A program made the position numbers and the translations under genes. Below, one piece after another: positions 24,728 to 36,040 of a stretch of 64,000 nucleotides of DNA (within the stretch, counting starts at the first letter, position 1; each line of letters starts with the position of its first letter). The stretch covers positions 14,260,001 through 14,324,000 of the forward strand of contig NC_135121.1 of assembly GCF_050908995.1 (NCBI RefSeq), read 5' to 3'. This DNA comes from Andrena cerasifolii (taxonomy: Eukaryota; Arthropoda; Insecta; Hymenoptera; Andrenidae). The notes under the pieces are model-generated. The model saw nothing but the letters and a program-made list of their open reading frames with translations, did not search any database and was not told the origin of the DNA.

Positions 24728-25446
24728 ATATCGCAACACGACACGCCGTTCAGACGGAAGTGAACCATCGTGACACGGGGTGAACGCCAAAGAGGAGCAT
24801 CGAGTGTGTCGCGGCGACTCGCTTGAAGGAGGAGTAAGTGAGCACGTGAGAGGAGTGTCGCGGCCCGAGACACTTGTTGCACGTCGGTTGTCTCCTTGAG
24901 GAGACTTGCCACGCGGTGTCTTGCGCCAGCGTGGGGGAGGGAGACTAGTCAACGTTCCAGGAGGGGAAACGATAAAGGAGGCAGGAAAAACAGAATAAGG
25001 AGGGAAGAGGAGGAGGATCGCGATCGTGCGGTGAATTTCGCTGGATCTCGCGTTCGTGAGGGTACTCCACGTGGCATGCGGCTCGTACGTCTTCGTTCCG
25101 TGGCTCGCGTGAGCCGCGCTCGTGGTTCTTCCGCCGCAGTCGTCCGTTAACGCGACGCGGCTCCGTCAGTGGTGCGGGTCGTGTGATGCTGCGGCGCCGA
25201 CCGTCGACGGGTCTGTTCGCGCGTGCACACGTGTGCAGTCCGTGAAATCTGCCCCTTTCGAATCGCGTGACGCGCGACTAAAGAGGATCGTTACCCGGGG
25301 GCGAGCGGGGAACATGAGCGTGATCCTGTGCTCAGGCCGGTGACACCGGTCGCGGTCGTGTGCGCGTGCGTGTACGTGGGGGGCTATCGTCGCCGGCATC
25401 TCCTAGTGGGCAGACTGTCATTGGGTTGACGGATATTCCCGCTTGG
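24728..25446 (+). promoter_or_regulatory. CpG-rich candidate 5' untranslated exon or promoter region
   Basis: A sharp CpG-rich block in AT-rich surroundings. It follows a good acceptor (CTCCTCTGTTTCAG at 24714-24727) and contains two good donors, AGTAAGTGAG near 24833 and TTGGTGAGTTG near 25446. All three + frames are closed by stops just inside, and short ATG frames (such as the one near 25314) terminate quickly, so any transcript here would be non-coding leader. The next open exon in the same direction is at 27122. I infer that this is the 5' end, possibly with alternative first exons, of the gene to which that exon belongs. Transcription evidence is lacking. Confidence 0.45.
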
Positions 25447-25510
25447 TGAGTTGCATCGCGGCTATCTTGCTAGGTATTTGGTCCCGCCTGGTTGACGCGG
25501 GTAACTTATT

Positions 25511-26385
25511 GGGGGGAGTATGACGAGTTAAGGGGGTAGGTTACCCTCAACAGCCCGAAATCAAGCCCTTCTTCAAACGCACATTCTGAAGTAGTAAATG
25601 AATATAGAGGTAATTTTTGTTTTACTTCTTAAGCGTCACTTCGTTGACTTTAATGCGCAAAATGAAAATGTTAAATATATTTATAGGGAAAAAAGTTATA
25701 AATGTAAATGTGAGAGCATGTACGCGATGCACCGTTTGATGGTGGACACGATTCCGGACAGCTGAATTACCTAAAACACAAAGTAAAGGCATTTTTATAA
25801 TCTGTAAGACAGTGTCCATCTTGTGCAGAAAGCAAAATTTTGTTAAACAGATTAATACAATTTTTATGTTGACGTTTCTGATTTTTCCTTTTTTGTAGGA
25901 AAAATATTTTTTATCTTTTTTCTAAGAATTTATATTGAAAATGTGCTGCCTGGACATGGAGGGGAATAGTTTTCTGCAGCTCCCTGTAAATTTTCATTCA
26001 AATCGTTCGAGCGGTTTTCCAGATTTTATGTTCACCGTTTTGGAAAACGTAGTTTCTGCGAAATCGCGTTTAAAGTTGGACATCGGTATCCGATCTCGTC
26101 TGCAGGCTCGTACATTTTTTACTGTAATTCCTTCATTTTCTAGAATTTCTGGGCCCGGTTGCGCTTAAAATACGTATAAATGATGTAGCTAGCGTAATAT
26201 GCGAACATCCTAAAAAACAATTTTCGAAAATTTTGAGGGTAACCTACCCCCTTAACTCGTCAAGGGAAAGGTCACACAGGTCGAGTTTATTCGTTATGTT
26301 AAAATTCATACGGATTGCGGCAAGACGAGTTTACTCGTCACGCAAACACTCGCACAGGTTGCCTATGACGAGTTTACTCGTCATG
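25511..26385. repeat. Second locus of the palindromic minisatellite, interrupted by a TTAA element
   Basis: Left of the insertion is TATGACGAG, and right of it is CTCGTCAAG. Three further cores follow, a degenerate one centred near 26288, then GACGAGTTTACTCGTC at 26324-26339 and 26367-26382, spaced 43-44 bp. The spacer words (GCACAGGTTGCCTATGACGA) match the 43-bp unit at 7046-7735. Bases 25528-26255 are the inserted element. Confidence 0.85.
25528..26255. mobile_element. TTAA-flanked (piggyBac-type) non-autonomous element, 728 bp
   Basis: It opens TTAAGGGGGTAGGTTACC followed by CTCAA and closes with the exact inverse (TTGAGG...CCCCCTTAA), giving perfect 23-bp inverted ends that include TTAA on each side. 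TTAA target duplication is the hallmark of the piggyBac superfamily. The interior holds no transposase; frames at 25622-25819 and 25935-26168 carry no motif. It sits exactly at the central TTAA of a GACGAGTTAACTCGTC palindrome. Confidence 0.85.
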
Positions 26386-27121
26386 AGAAGTGTAAGCCTT
26401 GACATGCCCATACAGGGTCAATTGTGACCCATACCGGAATTTTTGAACAAATTTTGAATAACTGTGTTGAGATTTAGATTTCGAGATCTCGCGCTTCAAG
26501 TCCCACGCGTTAGGACGAGGCACCATCATCTATATTATAATATATTCTCATATACGTTTTCTGTTTTGTATCACACTTAGTATTACTTCTTGCTTTTGTA
26601 TTCACGCATCTGGCATACGCAATAAACTTTAGTAAAGTTTTCTCTATCAAACATAAGTGTCCACTTTATTATATTCCCTAGAGGAGTAACTGGATTGAAT
26701 CTGGTCGCCCAGAAGCTATAAATCCCAACAAGCTGTCACTTCAATTTTCTAGTGGGTATAGGAATAGTAAACGGTGTTCGATTTTGATAATACATTCCCT
26801 TTTTGCCCAACGCAAGCAACTAAGTAGTGATCATGTAGATTCAAATCAATCTTTTACAACCCCCTATCTCCCTACTCTTCTCCTGGAATTTAAGGAATGA
26901 ATCTCGTGTTCTGCCTGCTAGTTTTTACTGTAACGTAGAGATATATATTTTTTAGAAATTCGCCTCGTATTTTGGGGACAGTGGAAACACGTGATTAGCC
27001 AAATACTTTTGAGCAACAGTGTACCTATAATTCACACGTTTCGTATCGTATTTATTATCGTCCCCTATATAAATGCCTCGTACAAGGCTGGGTTAAAAGG
27101 AAGTTCCCTTAAAAATCGCAG

Positions 27122-27548
27122 GTGAATATCCTCCGGCGCGTGGACGGGCGGCATCGGCAACAAGAGGAAGCAAAAAAGGCCGGAAGGCTGGATCACCTTC
27201 GTGGAATGTCTTCGAGCGCCAAGCGGCTGGTGCAGTCGCTTAGGGGCCGCAGCGGTGGCAATAGGGGTAGTGGCGGCGGTCGTGGGGATGCTGGTGGGGG
27301 GGAAGGTAGTGGGGGCGGTGGTGGTGGGGCCAGCACCAGCGCAACCAGATTGTGCCACTACGATAGCGGCCACGAGCTCGACGAGATCTCCGTGGTCGGT
27401 GGCACCATCCGGGGCAGCGAGGGCCTTCCCACCCCCACGACACCTTGCCACTGCGGGGGCCTCAAGTATGGTAGCGGGCAGACGCTCTACAGCATCGCTG
27501 GCCTGGTACCCCCTGCGCCTGCAGCACCTGGGCATGGAACGCAATCAG
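27122..27548 (+). CDS. Candidate coding exon, Gly/Arg-rich, unknown protein (partial)
   Basis: An open block bounded by an acceptor (AATCGCAG, weak pyrimidine tract) and a donor (CAATCAG/GTCAGT). It starts in phase 0 and would leave phase 1, giving 142 codons. The frame is closed by TAA just upstream of the acceptor. GC3 is high, unlike the flanks. Predicted order: a basic Gln/Lys-rich segment (RRVDGRHRQQEEAKKAGRLD), the stretch MSSSAKRLVQSLRGR beginning at residue 29, a Gly-rich low-complexity run (about residues 44-70), then HYDSGHELDEISVVGG and a Pro/Cys-containing tail. The ATG at 27206 could be the true start if the upstream exon is leader; otherwise the exon is internal. I do not recognise the family. 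Frames on the minus strand over the same block are shadows. Confidence 0.5.
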
Positions 27549-27606
27549 GTCAGTGGTGTCTTCAGACTGTTGAAATCCCCTTAAGGGGCTATACGTTATA
27601 CCTATA

Positions 27607-27794
27607 CTGCGTTCCATATAAGAGTGTACCAACGCCCCTACCGATTTGCGACCGATCTGCGCAGCTCCTACGGATCTGACAAACGTGATTGGTCGTAGCG
27701 CTTTCGCGATTGGTCGTAGCACTTTCCCTGCCGGTTTACTACCAATCAACAGTGTATCCCTGCGCGAAACGAGTATGCTCTAATGTGGAACGCA
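27607..27794. mobile_element. Short MITE just downstream of the exon donor
   Basis: CTGCGTTCCATATAAGAG at the left is mirrored by CTCTAATGTGGAACGCAG at the right. The interior has a direct repeat GATTGGTCGTAGC. It is 188 bp, lies about 60 bp inside the presumed intron and has no transposase. Confidence 0.6.
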
Positions 27795-28242
27795 GGGTAG
27801 TCAGGCGGCCGAAAACAGGCGAATGTTTGTGATTTTTTTTTAAAACGCGGAAGCATATGTTTTCACAGAACTTCTTGCACTTAACAGAGCAACATTTAAA
27901 GAAAATTTGGTAATTTTTTCGTGGAAAAATATTTAAGTTTATAATAAAGTAATAACCGACATCCGAGAAGCCTTTTTAAAAATTTGGTTTTGCGGTGAGC
28001 GCTGCCATTCGGAACCAGATTATCTAAAATCAAAAAACAAAAAAAAATTGTAATATACTAATATTAATGCATCCTCTGATTAACGGAGGGAATTTCCCGA
28101 AATATTAATTTAAAACAAACTGGCGGCTATTTTTGCACGAAAAAAATCAGATTTAACTTAATCGATTTCCTAAACTTTTTGAGGGTTTAGAAGAGGGTTA
28201 CGGTGATTTTAGTGTCGAGTGTTGTATGGTTATTTAGACTCG

Positions 28243-28652
28243 CAAGGAGAGGATTTTAGGTGTCCGCCTCCAATTGCTTTGGTTTTTGGATATGTTGTAG
28301 AGGACCGAAAAATAACAAGTACGTGTTTCTTTTATTTTGATCCGTTTGCATATTTAGGGGTGAAATAACCCCTCAATGTTCATTTAGTTTAAAGAATATT
28401 ATAACATTGTGTTGAATAAAACTTGATATAAATTTAATTTGGGTCATAACTTGCTGTATGCATGATGTTCTTGTCGTCTCTCATTTTTGTACCTCTTCTT
28501 ATGAACTTTGAGGGGTGGTTTTACCCCCTAAATATGCAAATGCGCCAAAGTAAAATACACGTACCTATTTGTTCTTTTACGCTCCTCTAAAATATATATC
28601 CGAAAACAAAAGCAATCGGAGGCGGACAACTAAAAACCTCTCCTTGTCAGTG
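28243..28652. mobile_element. Foldback MITE family A, copy 2
   Basis: The left CAAGGAGAGGATTTTAGG then TGTCCGCCTCC is the inverse of the right GGAGGCGGACAACTAAAAAC then CTCTCCTTGTCAGTG. Inner arms include GAGGACCGAAAAATAA and TTTGAGGGGTGG. Each arm is about 150 bp and the loop about 100 bp. No coding frame. Confidence 0.85.
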
Positions 28653-29352
28653 ATGATAGAGTGCTGCAGTCGAGGATTTTGTCTTTGTTTCATTTAATTA
28701 TTGTTTCTGATCATGTTGTGAATTCCATTACGAATTCTTTGGGAGGCTTAATGAAGAGTGAGTGGTTTACTGCGATTTTGCATTGTAGATATACAGCATT
28801 TTTTATTTGTTTATTTAAACGAGGCTTCCCATTGTTTATGGAAACTATGTGATTATAGTATAAGAAAGGCTAGGGCGTTATAGAAGGTTATTCATTTCGT
28901 ACTTGCCGTGGATAAAAGTCATATAGTTTTGCACGGCATTTAAACGCGACCGTATGATAAAGTGAAAAAATAATTTATGAATTATAGCGACAACTGTTGA
29001 GCAATTGGGTAATGCATTCGTAGATGTATACCCCGGCTTACTTTATGAGCTACGAGCCTAGCTCGTTATTTCCGTCGAAGGGGTTGGAAGAAACAGAAAG
29101 GGGCGAGAAGAAAATCTGAATTTTATGACTTGTGCCATTACCAGCGTAGTATATTCTTGTGTAGAATGAGAGCCATAAAGATTAGTCCTAAAAAATGAAA
29201 TGTTAAGTACAGAAGTATTATGAACACAGGGGTACGCAGGGGGTAGTGATGTCGTTTCAAAGTTACTTAAATTTGATGAGTAGAAATGGCTACATAAGAA
29301 ATTGTTGAGTTCGAATTTTCTCGTTTCTGGTGAAAATTAAAATTATTTAATA
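28653..29352. other. No gene seen
   Basis: AT-rich; a 63-codon frame at 28661-28852 has no motif. Confidence 0.55.
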
Positions 29353-29531
29353 TATAATTGTAATATAACATAATATAATATTACATTTAATAGTGTAATA
29401 TAACAGAATATAATATTACATTTAATACAGTAATATAACAGAATATAATATTACATTTAATACAGTAATATAACAGAATATAATATTACATTTAATAAAT
29501 TAATATAAAATAATATAATATTACGTTTAAT
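29353..29531. repeat. AT-rich 35-bp tandem array, about five copies
   Basis: The unit TAATATAACAGAATATAATA then TTACATTTAATACAG repeats with a 35-bp period; the middle copies are nearly identical. Confidence 0.9.
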
Positions 29532-32192
29532 AGAATACAACAATTTTTCACGATGGAAACGTGAATACAACAATATTCTTGTCAAAACAATTTTATTTAC
29601 ATAAGGTCAACTGGTGATTGTTGTATCAGTGCCGATAATTTAAACCTAAATCACTCTCATTTTACAAACAGAGTGAGAAAGGAGATAATTCATTTAAATT
29701 AAAAAGGCTGCAACTAATGAAATACCTTACAGTGACACCTCTTCAATCCCAATTTTCAATTTCAAGTATACGTATCTCTTAACTGTCTTCCTATCCTCCA
29801 TAAATATCGATGGGTGCAGATGACAAAATATAATAGAATATCGAAGAAATGTCAAATATACATAGATTGCTAGTCGTATGAAAGAGCAACGTTTCTGAGT
29901 TACTGCTCCATGAGTTTCTAGAATTTCGTCTGCTTCTGCGTTTGTAGAAAGACATTCCTTGTTCAACGATCTCTGTGGAAAAAAATGAGCCATTGTGCCC
30001 TCGAATGGCATGCATGCCGCTCACGATTCTCTCTATACAGTAAAATGTGTAAGAATAAAAAGGTGGAGGTTTATTTGAATTCTCGGTCGCGTGGATTTTT
30101 GTTCCTTCGCAGTCAGACGAATAATTCACGGTACAGCCATCCTTATGAATGCCGCATTCTGAATACATGTAGTTGATCAATATCTTCACTTGCATATATT
30201 CTTTTTATTCTTCCCTGGAAAATAAGTATCATTTGAACAGGAACCGATTCTTTATTATTATTTTTCATAAATTTCTTCGAAGTTAAAATATCTGAAGCAT
30301 CGTTCAAATTTGTAAAAATTCACAGAATGAACAGAAGGGTTGGAAAGACAAAGGGACGAGGTTTTTGTGTGCCTCTAGTATTCAAAGGATTTTAATTATA
30401 CAGGTTGAGATATTAATGACGATTTTACTTTATTTTTTATCACTTGACAGTTTAGTCAGATGCAATTCTATTTCTTATTTGTTAGAGTTTAAACACTTTG
30501 ATGGCCGCTATCACGAATGTGCGATTTCACGATTTTGATCTATTACTTTCGGTGAGCCGAAACACTCAATTTTATTTTACATTCATCACTGATTAAAATT
30601 ATATTACACCATTCAAAGATTTCTGTTCTATTTATAAAACGCTGTTTTGATGGTCTTCAAAACCAATGAATGGTTGGGAAATTTGAAAAAGATCGATAGT
30701 GGGCGTCAGTTTGCCCTAAAAGTTGCGATCATCTAAGTGCTGAGACATGTAGATCGATATAAATTATCGATAGTAATATGATATTAAAAATAACTGTATA
30801 AGTATATTTCCAGATTTTCATACTCAGTTTCTTAAATATTCGAGTTGAGGATTTTTTCTAAATCGTATTAATATACTATTAACACATATTTCTTAATTTA
30901 TATCATAAGGATATGTGTTTGAAAGAAAATGGAAAAAGGAGAAGTGAAATTAATCACATTCACATACACCGATGAAAGTGACAAAAGATTTCAGAAAGTG
31001 TTCGACTATAAATTTCAATAATTTTTAGAAGGAATCACGAATCAGTTGTTCCCGAGTGTTTCAGTAGTTCTCGTGTTAAACGACTGTCTGGCGACGTTGT
31101 GCAGCTCAGGAGCACAGACCACGCTAAATATTCTAAGAGCTCGCGCGCTTAGGTACACGTAGGCAAAAGCTATCCTGGCTGCGCCAACGTCCTGGAGCTT
31201 CATCGACCTGAAAGCAGCTCGATGCAATCCTCGCATTAAGGAGAAGATAGAGCAACTTTCGGCCAACTTGGCTCGGTTATTTGGCCAACCGAAGTTACCT
31301 ACCTAGATGGCCTTTTTTTATAGTATTCTCGAGGTTTTTCGTCGCTTAACTAGCGTATGCAAGGTTTTCTTGTCTCGTGACTAATAACAAATGGAACTCT
31401 CTGGTTCCTACAACATGTGTAAACTTTTATTGGAAGGGCAAATACCGAATAAGAATTTACGCGAATAAATTTGTAATCGAATAAGAATTTATCCGAATGA
31501 TTATTTAATCAATTACTAATCTATCCAGGTAACATAAATAAATTTTATTAGGATAACTATTTACTCGTTGCACAGTGGAAAATCAAATTACGATATTCTC
31601 ATTATTATCCTTTCTAAATCTTCGCTCGGCCATCCTTGTATTATCAGCGCTACTGCATCTGCCAACGTTAAACAGTACCTAGCCATCAGTCGCGGCCATT
31701 CCACGTTTATGACTGTTTGGAAAGGAGGAGCTTTGTTCGCGTGGGTAGTTGCGAAAAAAATATGCAAAACCGAGGAAAAACTTAGCCAAGTAGAAACCGT
31801 GCAGGCCACTCTGAGAGGTTTAATTCTTGTCCTGGCTGCAGTTGCATCTGTTTGCGCCGCGGCATCCAGGCTGTCGCAGCCGTGGCTCGGTATCAGGGAA
31901 AAAAGAGGCATTCTGCGTTGCTGAACGTGCACGTATACATAATATAAGTGGTAATGTCCCCCGCGAGAATCCCGCTAACACCAATGATAAGGGAGCAGCA
32001 CTTTTCTCGGCAATTTGCCTTCAGCTGCTATCCGCGAATTATTCGTTGTCGCAGCTATGACACTCTCTGCTGGCACCCCGGTAATAACGCCGCACATGCA
32101 CATACTGGGTGATCTGAAAAGGAGGTTATAGGATTCAGCCGCACGCAGTGCTCGCAATAATGGACGGAAACTGTTCAGTCAACAGAAGTCTG
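29532..32192. other. No certain gene; mixed DNA with GC-richer part at 31.04-32.16 kb
   Basis: AT-rich to about 31030. From 31042 to 32157 the composition is more balanced and frames of 74-118 codons are open on both strands over the same bases (31568-31932 is open on both). No domain, signal or splice pair distinguishes one strand, so no gene is called. Confidence 0.45.
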
Positions 32193-32908
32193 TTAAGGGG
32201 GGAGCCTGGTGTAACTAAATGAAAATCGAGGCATTTTTCGGGAATTTTTTTTAAAGAAAGTATTTGATAGATGTTTCTGAAACTTTCAGGATATTGTATT
32301 AACAGGTTAAGGTATATAACAAAAAAAAATTATTAAAAAAGAGCGGCAAATAACAAAGTTATGCCCAGTCCGTTGGCGACGCAATTATTGCACTGCGGGC
32401 AACGTAGCGTCTTTTGGTTTCATCTGAAACCAAAAATCGAACAATTTTCTTTTAGTTTATGAGTGTACGCACAGAATGAAGTAATTTGAAACTTAAAAGA
32501 TGCAAAATGAACAAATGGCGGCCTCTTGAATAAAAAGTTCACTGTTTCCAACGAAATTTTGCCTTAAATGTCTAAAAAAAAGTTATTTATTTAAACAATA
32601 TCATTATACTAATAACTTAGTACTATGAAGAAAATGTTCACAAATATCCGTGCACAAGGCCAAGTCGATTGGTTGAATATTTTTGGAGTAATATTGCCCG
32701 CAAAGTGTGAAACTGTCGTTTCGAGAAAAACGCATTTAAAGTTTTGTGGTAGCCTGGCGCTCCGTAGCAAAACCGGCTATATCCGCTTTAATTTTTCGAA
32801 TTTCGTTTTGCGGCTTTGGGAACATATTGTCGTGATGTTCAACTATTGATTTATGCAAAAAAAAAAAAATCGATTTCTTCGATCCGCTACACCAGGCTCC
32901 CCCCTTAA
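32193..32908. mobile_element. TTAA-flanked (piggyBac-type) non-autonomous element, 716 bp
   Basis: TTAAGGGGGGAGCCTGGTG (continuing TA) at 32193-32213 is exactly inverted at 32888-32908, a perfect 21-bp terminal pair bounded by TTAA. The interior is A/T-rich with no transposase. The ends resemble, but differ from, those of 25528-26255. The right TTAA is directly followed by GGGGAGGTTCCGG, which itself looks like the start of another TTAA element. Confidence 0.85.
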
Positions 32909-35598
32909 GGGGAGGTTCCGGTCTACCGTTGCATTCGGGAGAGTTCATAGAATAATTTGACGCAACGAGCAACCGAATAACTATTACCGTTTCGTTACAC
33001 AAAAGATGTTCAAAGTTGAAAATTTGCAGTTTTCTTTCAAAATCGAATTTCTCAAAAACTGAGGTTAATGGCGATAAACGGTTTGCGGATGCGTTTCCAG
33101 CGCACGAAAACCTATAAGAAACGGCTATTGAATGTTACGAATCCAGATGGCTGTCGAACTGTGTAATTGAATTTTGCCTGTAGATGCGTAGAAGTTGCGA
33201 TACGCAGTGATAGTCGCTTTGCTTATCGATATACTTGGTGCACAAACCTAATTCTTTGGATTCCCTTCTCCCCAATGCACATTCTTGTGAAGCTAGATTC
33301 CTACAGAGTGATCCAAAAAAAGAGGTCAAAGAATTCAAGTGCATATAGTGCTTGCGAAAATATATATATATTTTTCATAGCGAACTTTGCAAATCACTTC
33401 TACGGGAAATATACCCAATTCAATTTGTTTGTGGATAACAATTTTGCGGAAGTTACGATACAAACAAGTTCCGCCCTCGCGTACCGAAGTTCTGTCGTAC
33501 TTCGAGCAATTACGACTTCGGTATGAGCCGCCTTGTATATTAATTACAAGGCAAGTATAATAATAACAAGGCGCTGCGGATTTACCAGATCTTCATCGTT
33601 GAATATCATCAAGCTTCGTTACTGTACATGCCCCCACTCCATTCGGCGATCGACGATATTTCTCAAGCGTAGCGCCGTTTTAAATCGCGACTCGGGGAAT
33701 TCTGCGAAGCTTTCGCGAATTCAGGAACAGCACAATGGTGAAGTGCGAGGCTGGATATAGTGGAATCCGATAAAACTGGCGTCGTCATCTCGCAATTAGC
33801 AAGAACAAGTCGAGTAAGTCTGCCTTATAAACACCTTGAAATGGAGGCACCTCGAGCCTGGTCGCCCGGGCAAAGCCCCGACGCGATATTTCTGGACGGT
33901 AATTAAAGCGGGCCACGCTTCCGGGCATTGCTGGAAAGTTACGAAATAATTTGCAAATTCGCGGGCTGATGCTTCCGTCGCTCGGGCGGGGGACCGAGGA
34001 CAACTTATCGTGACTTTCGCTTTGTTGTTTCGCGAGGCACACCTGCTCGCATGGCTTTACCACTGTTATCGTTATTAATGGTCCACCCGATGGATAAACT
34101 GTTGGTAATGATGTTGAAATTTTAAAGGCTGCTTACAGCTAATTTTTAAGTGTGGGAAGTTTTCGACAGGTACGTGATCAGACTTTAGAAACGTATTTTG
34201 TTTATTTCGAGGTTGAAATTTATTTACCTATACATGGGACCAGAAGATTCATCTCTCTATGATGTGTAGGTTTGAATGGTGACATTAAAAGATATTTAAG
34301 TTCCTGCATGTAACCTAAATACTAACAAATATTTAGACACTTCAATCGAATTTAAATAAAAAATTATTAAATGTCGTAATAATCATTTTTAATAGTAATC
34401 TCCTAATGTCTATATCTTCGATATTTTTGCGAATTTCGGTCCCTAATTTTCAGAAAACATTCGTGACATATCAAACACTGAAAATATGAGAGAATTTTTT
34501 TTTTATCTTTTTGGCATATCTCGGTTAATGCCTCCCACCTTAACTGTTTAAACATAAGTTTAAACATAGAGTAGTCCTCCAAAATAAAAAATTACAATTT
34601 TTTTATGTCGCTTTCATAAATAAAATGTGTTCGAGAACGATTCAGACTTTCAAAAATTAAAAAATTACATTTTTTTTTTAGTTTTTCGGACCTTGTTCGA
34701 ACCTAAACCTCATTTTAAAATAATAATATAAACGATTGATAAACGAACCCCCCAACAAATTAATAATTCGTATATCTAGATACGGTGATAGTAAAACTAG
34801 TCAGTCGAGATCATCATTTGGATAAAAACATGAGGTCGAGGTTATGGATAATTTGATAGAACTATGCTTCGCCATTAGAGGGTTTTAAAAATATATTTTT
34901 TATTTTGCATAACGCGTATGTTGCATATTTCTCGCACATACAGAACGTGCTTACAAATTAGCTCGAGTATAGTAGCGACCACGACATAGCGAGCTCGTAA
35001 TTACTTTAATACATACATTTACTTACACAAACTTTCACAGTCGTGTAATTATTATTTCCGTAAAAAAACAAGATAATCATTGGAATGGCGACGAGGCGCC
35101 CGGTATTCGCAGTGGCTGACCTGCACTACTCGCGACGACGAAATCAGAGAACGGGCGCTTGGAGTCGCTTCAAAGACATCGACGCGAACTTATAGGTTCA
35201 GTGGAAAGTCTCGAGGCGATAAACGAGCCTGGAAAACTTCAGTCGATCGTAATTCCGTCTCCCTTTTGCAGGACAGCACTGCCATCGCCCCATTAGAGAA
35301 ATTAATTTCCAAGAGCGTCGCTCCGATATCCGATAGAGATTGCCAGAGCGTCGGAACATCTGTCGCAAAGACTTCGAACCATCTTTGGGGATCGCGTGTC
35401 TTGTTCGCGTGCAAATTTACGCGCGCGTACCGCTGTGAGCAGCTTTTGGTATAGCGTTTCTTTTCGCGGTTCACGGGCAACTCGCTTCGCGTCTGCGCGG
35501 TAGGTACTTCTCTCCACGAGAAATTATGGGGTGTTTGTCACCACTTTGCGGGTTTCTCGTTTGCTTGAACAAAAAAGAAATACAAGGTTCTGATGGAA
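32909..35598. other. No certain gene; GC-rich patch at 33.64-34.08 kb
   Basis: Mixed DNA. The patch near 33640-34080 is CpG-rich with a 92-codon minus frame. Another frame of 124 codons lies at 35080-35454 with a 96-codon frame opposite it. Neither shows a known motif. Bases 34380-34950 are AT-rich with long T runs. Confidence 0.45.
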
Positions 35599-36040
35599 TT
35601 AAAATATTTATTTATTTATTTATTAATTTAACGGGACGTACCCTTTAGATACAAAGAAGCATATAACTAAGAGAAAGCAAAAATAATAGTAATCGCAAAG
35701 GTAAAGATAACAATAACACTGTGGTATTCTACGCTCTAGCTCAGAAATAAACTTGCGCCTTGAGTCGTTGAGGCGACCCATTAAAAAGGTCTAAACAAGA
35801 GAAGAAAGAGTTCGCCGTTTCGCAGCATCTATGAATGGGATCACGCGCACCGTAATGAGACTTGGGGCAACCTATCCGAAAATGTAACTTACGACGTATG
35901 TTACGCGGCATCGCCCACAAATTGATAGACCCCAATAAATCCTTACAATCGATTCGGCAATTTAAGATATATAGAAAACAGATATCAGCTAACTTAAAAT
36001 GATCACAAATATATAAAACTAGCGGAAATTCGTCGTTATA
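35599..36040 (-). pseudogene. 5'-truncated non-LTR retrotransposon, C-terminal end of the reverse transcriptase ORF plus 3' tail
   Basis: On the minus strand a 99-codon frame (36040 down to 35741) ends at TGA. It contains HFKLADICFLYILNCRIDC, KDLLGSINLW, DPIHRCCETANSFF and LDLFNGSPQRLKAQV. This order (FLYxLxNGRIDCxxLL, then I-N/F-W/P, then a P-I-H-R block, then D-LF-S-K) is the extreme C-terminal pattern of jockey/I-like ORF2 proteins, after the polymerase domain. About 140 bp of 3' UTR follow and end in an (AAAT)n-type tail at about 35599-35625, as expected for target-primed insertion. The catalytic domain is missing, so it is a dead-on-arrival copy. The exact clade is uncertain. Confidence 0.75.

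Noticed and set aside
27065..27544. 159-codon minus frame and a second + frame over the exon at 27122-27548
   Set aside because: They mirror the Gly-rich coding block. The chosen + frame alone is consistent with both splice signals and balanced codons.
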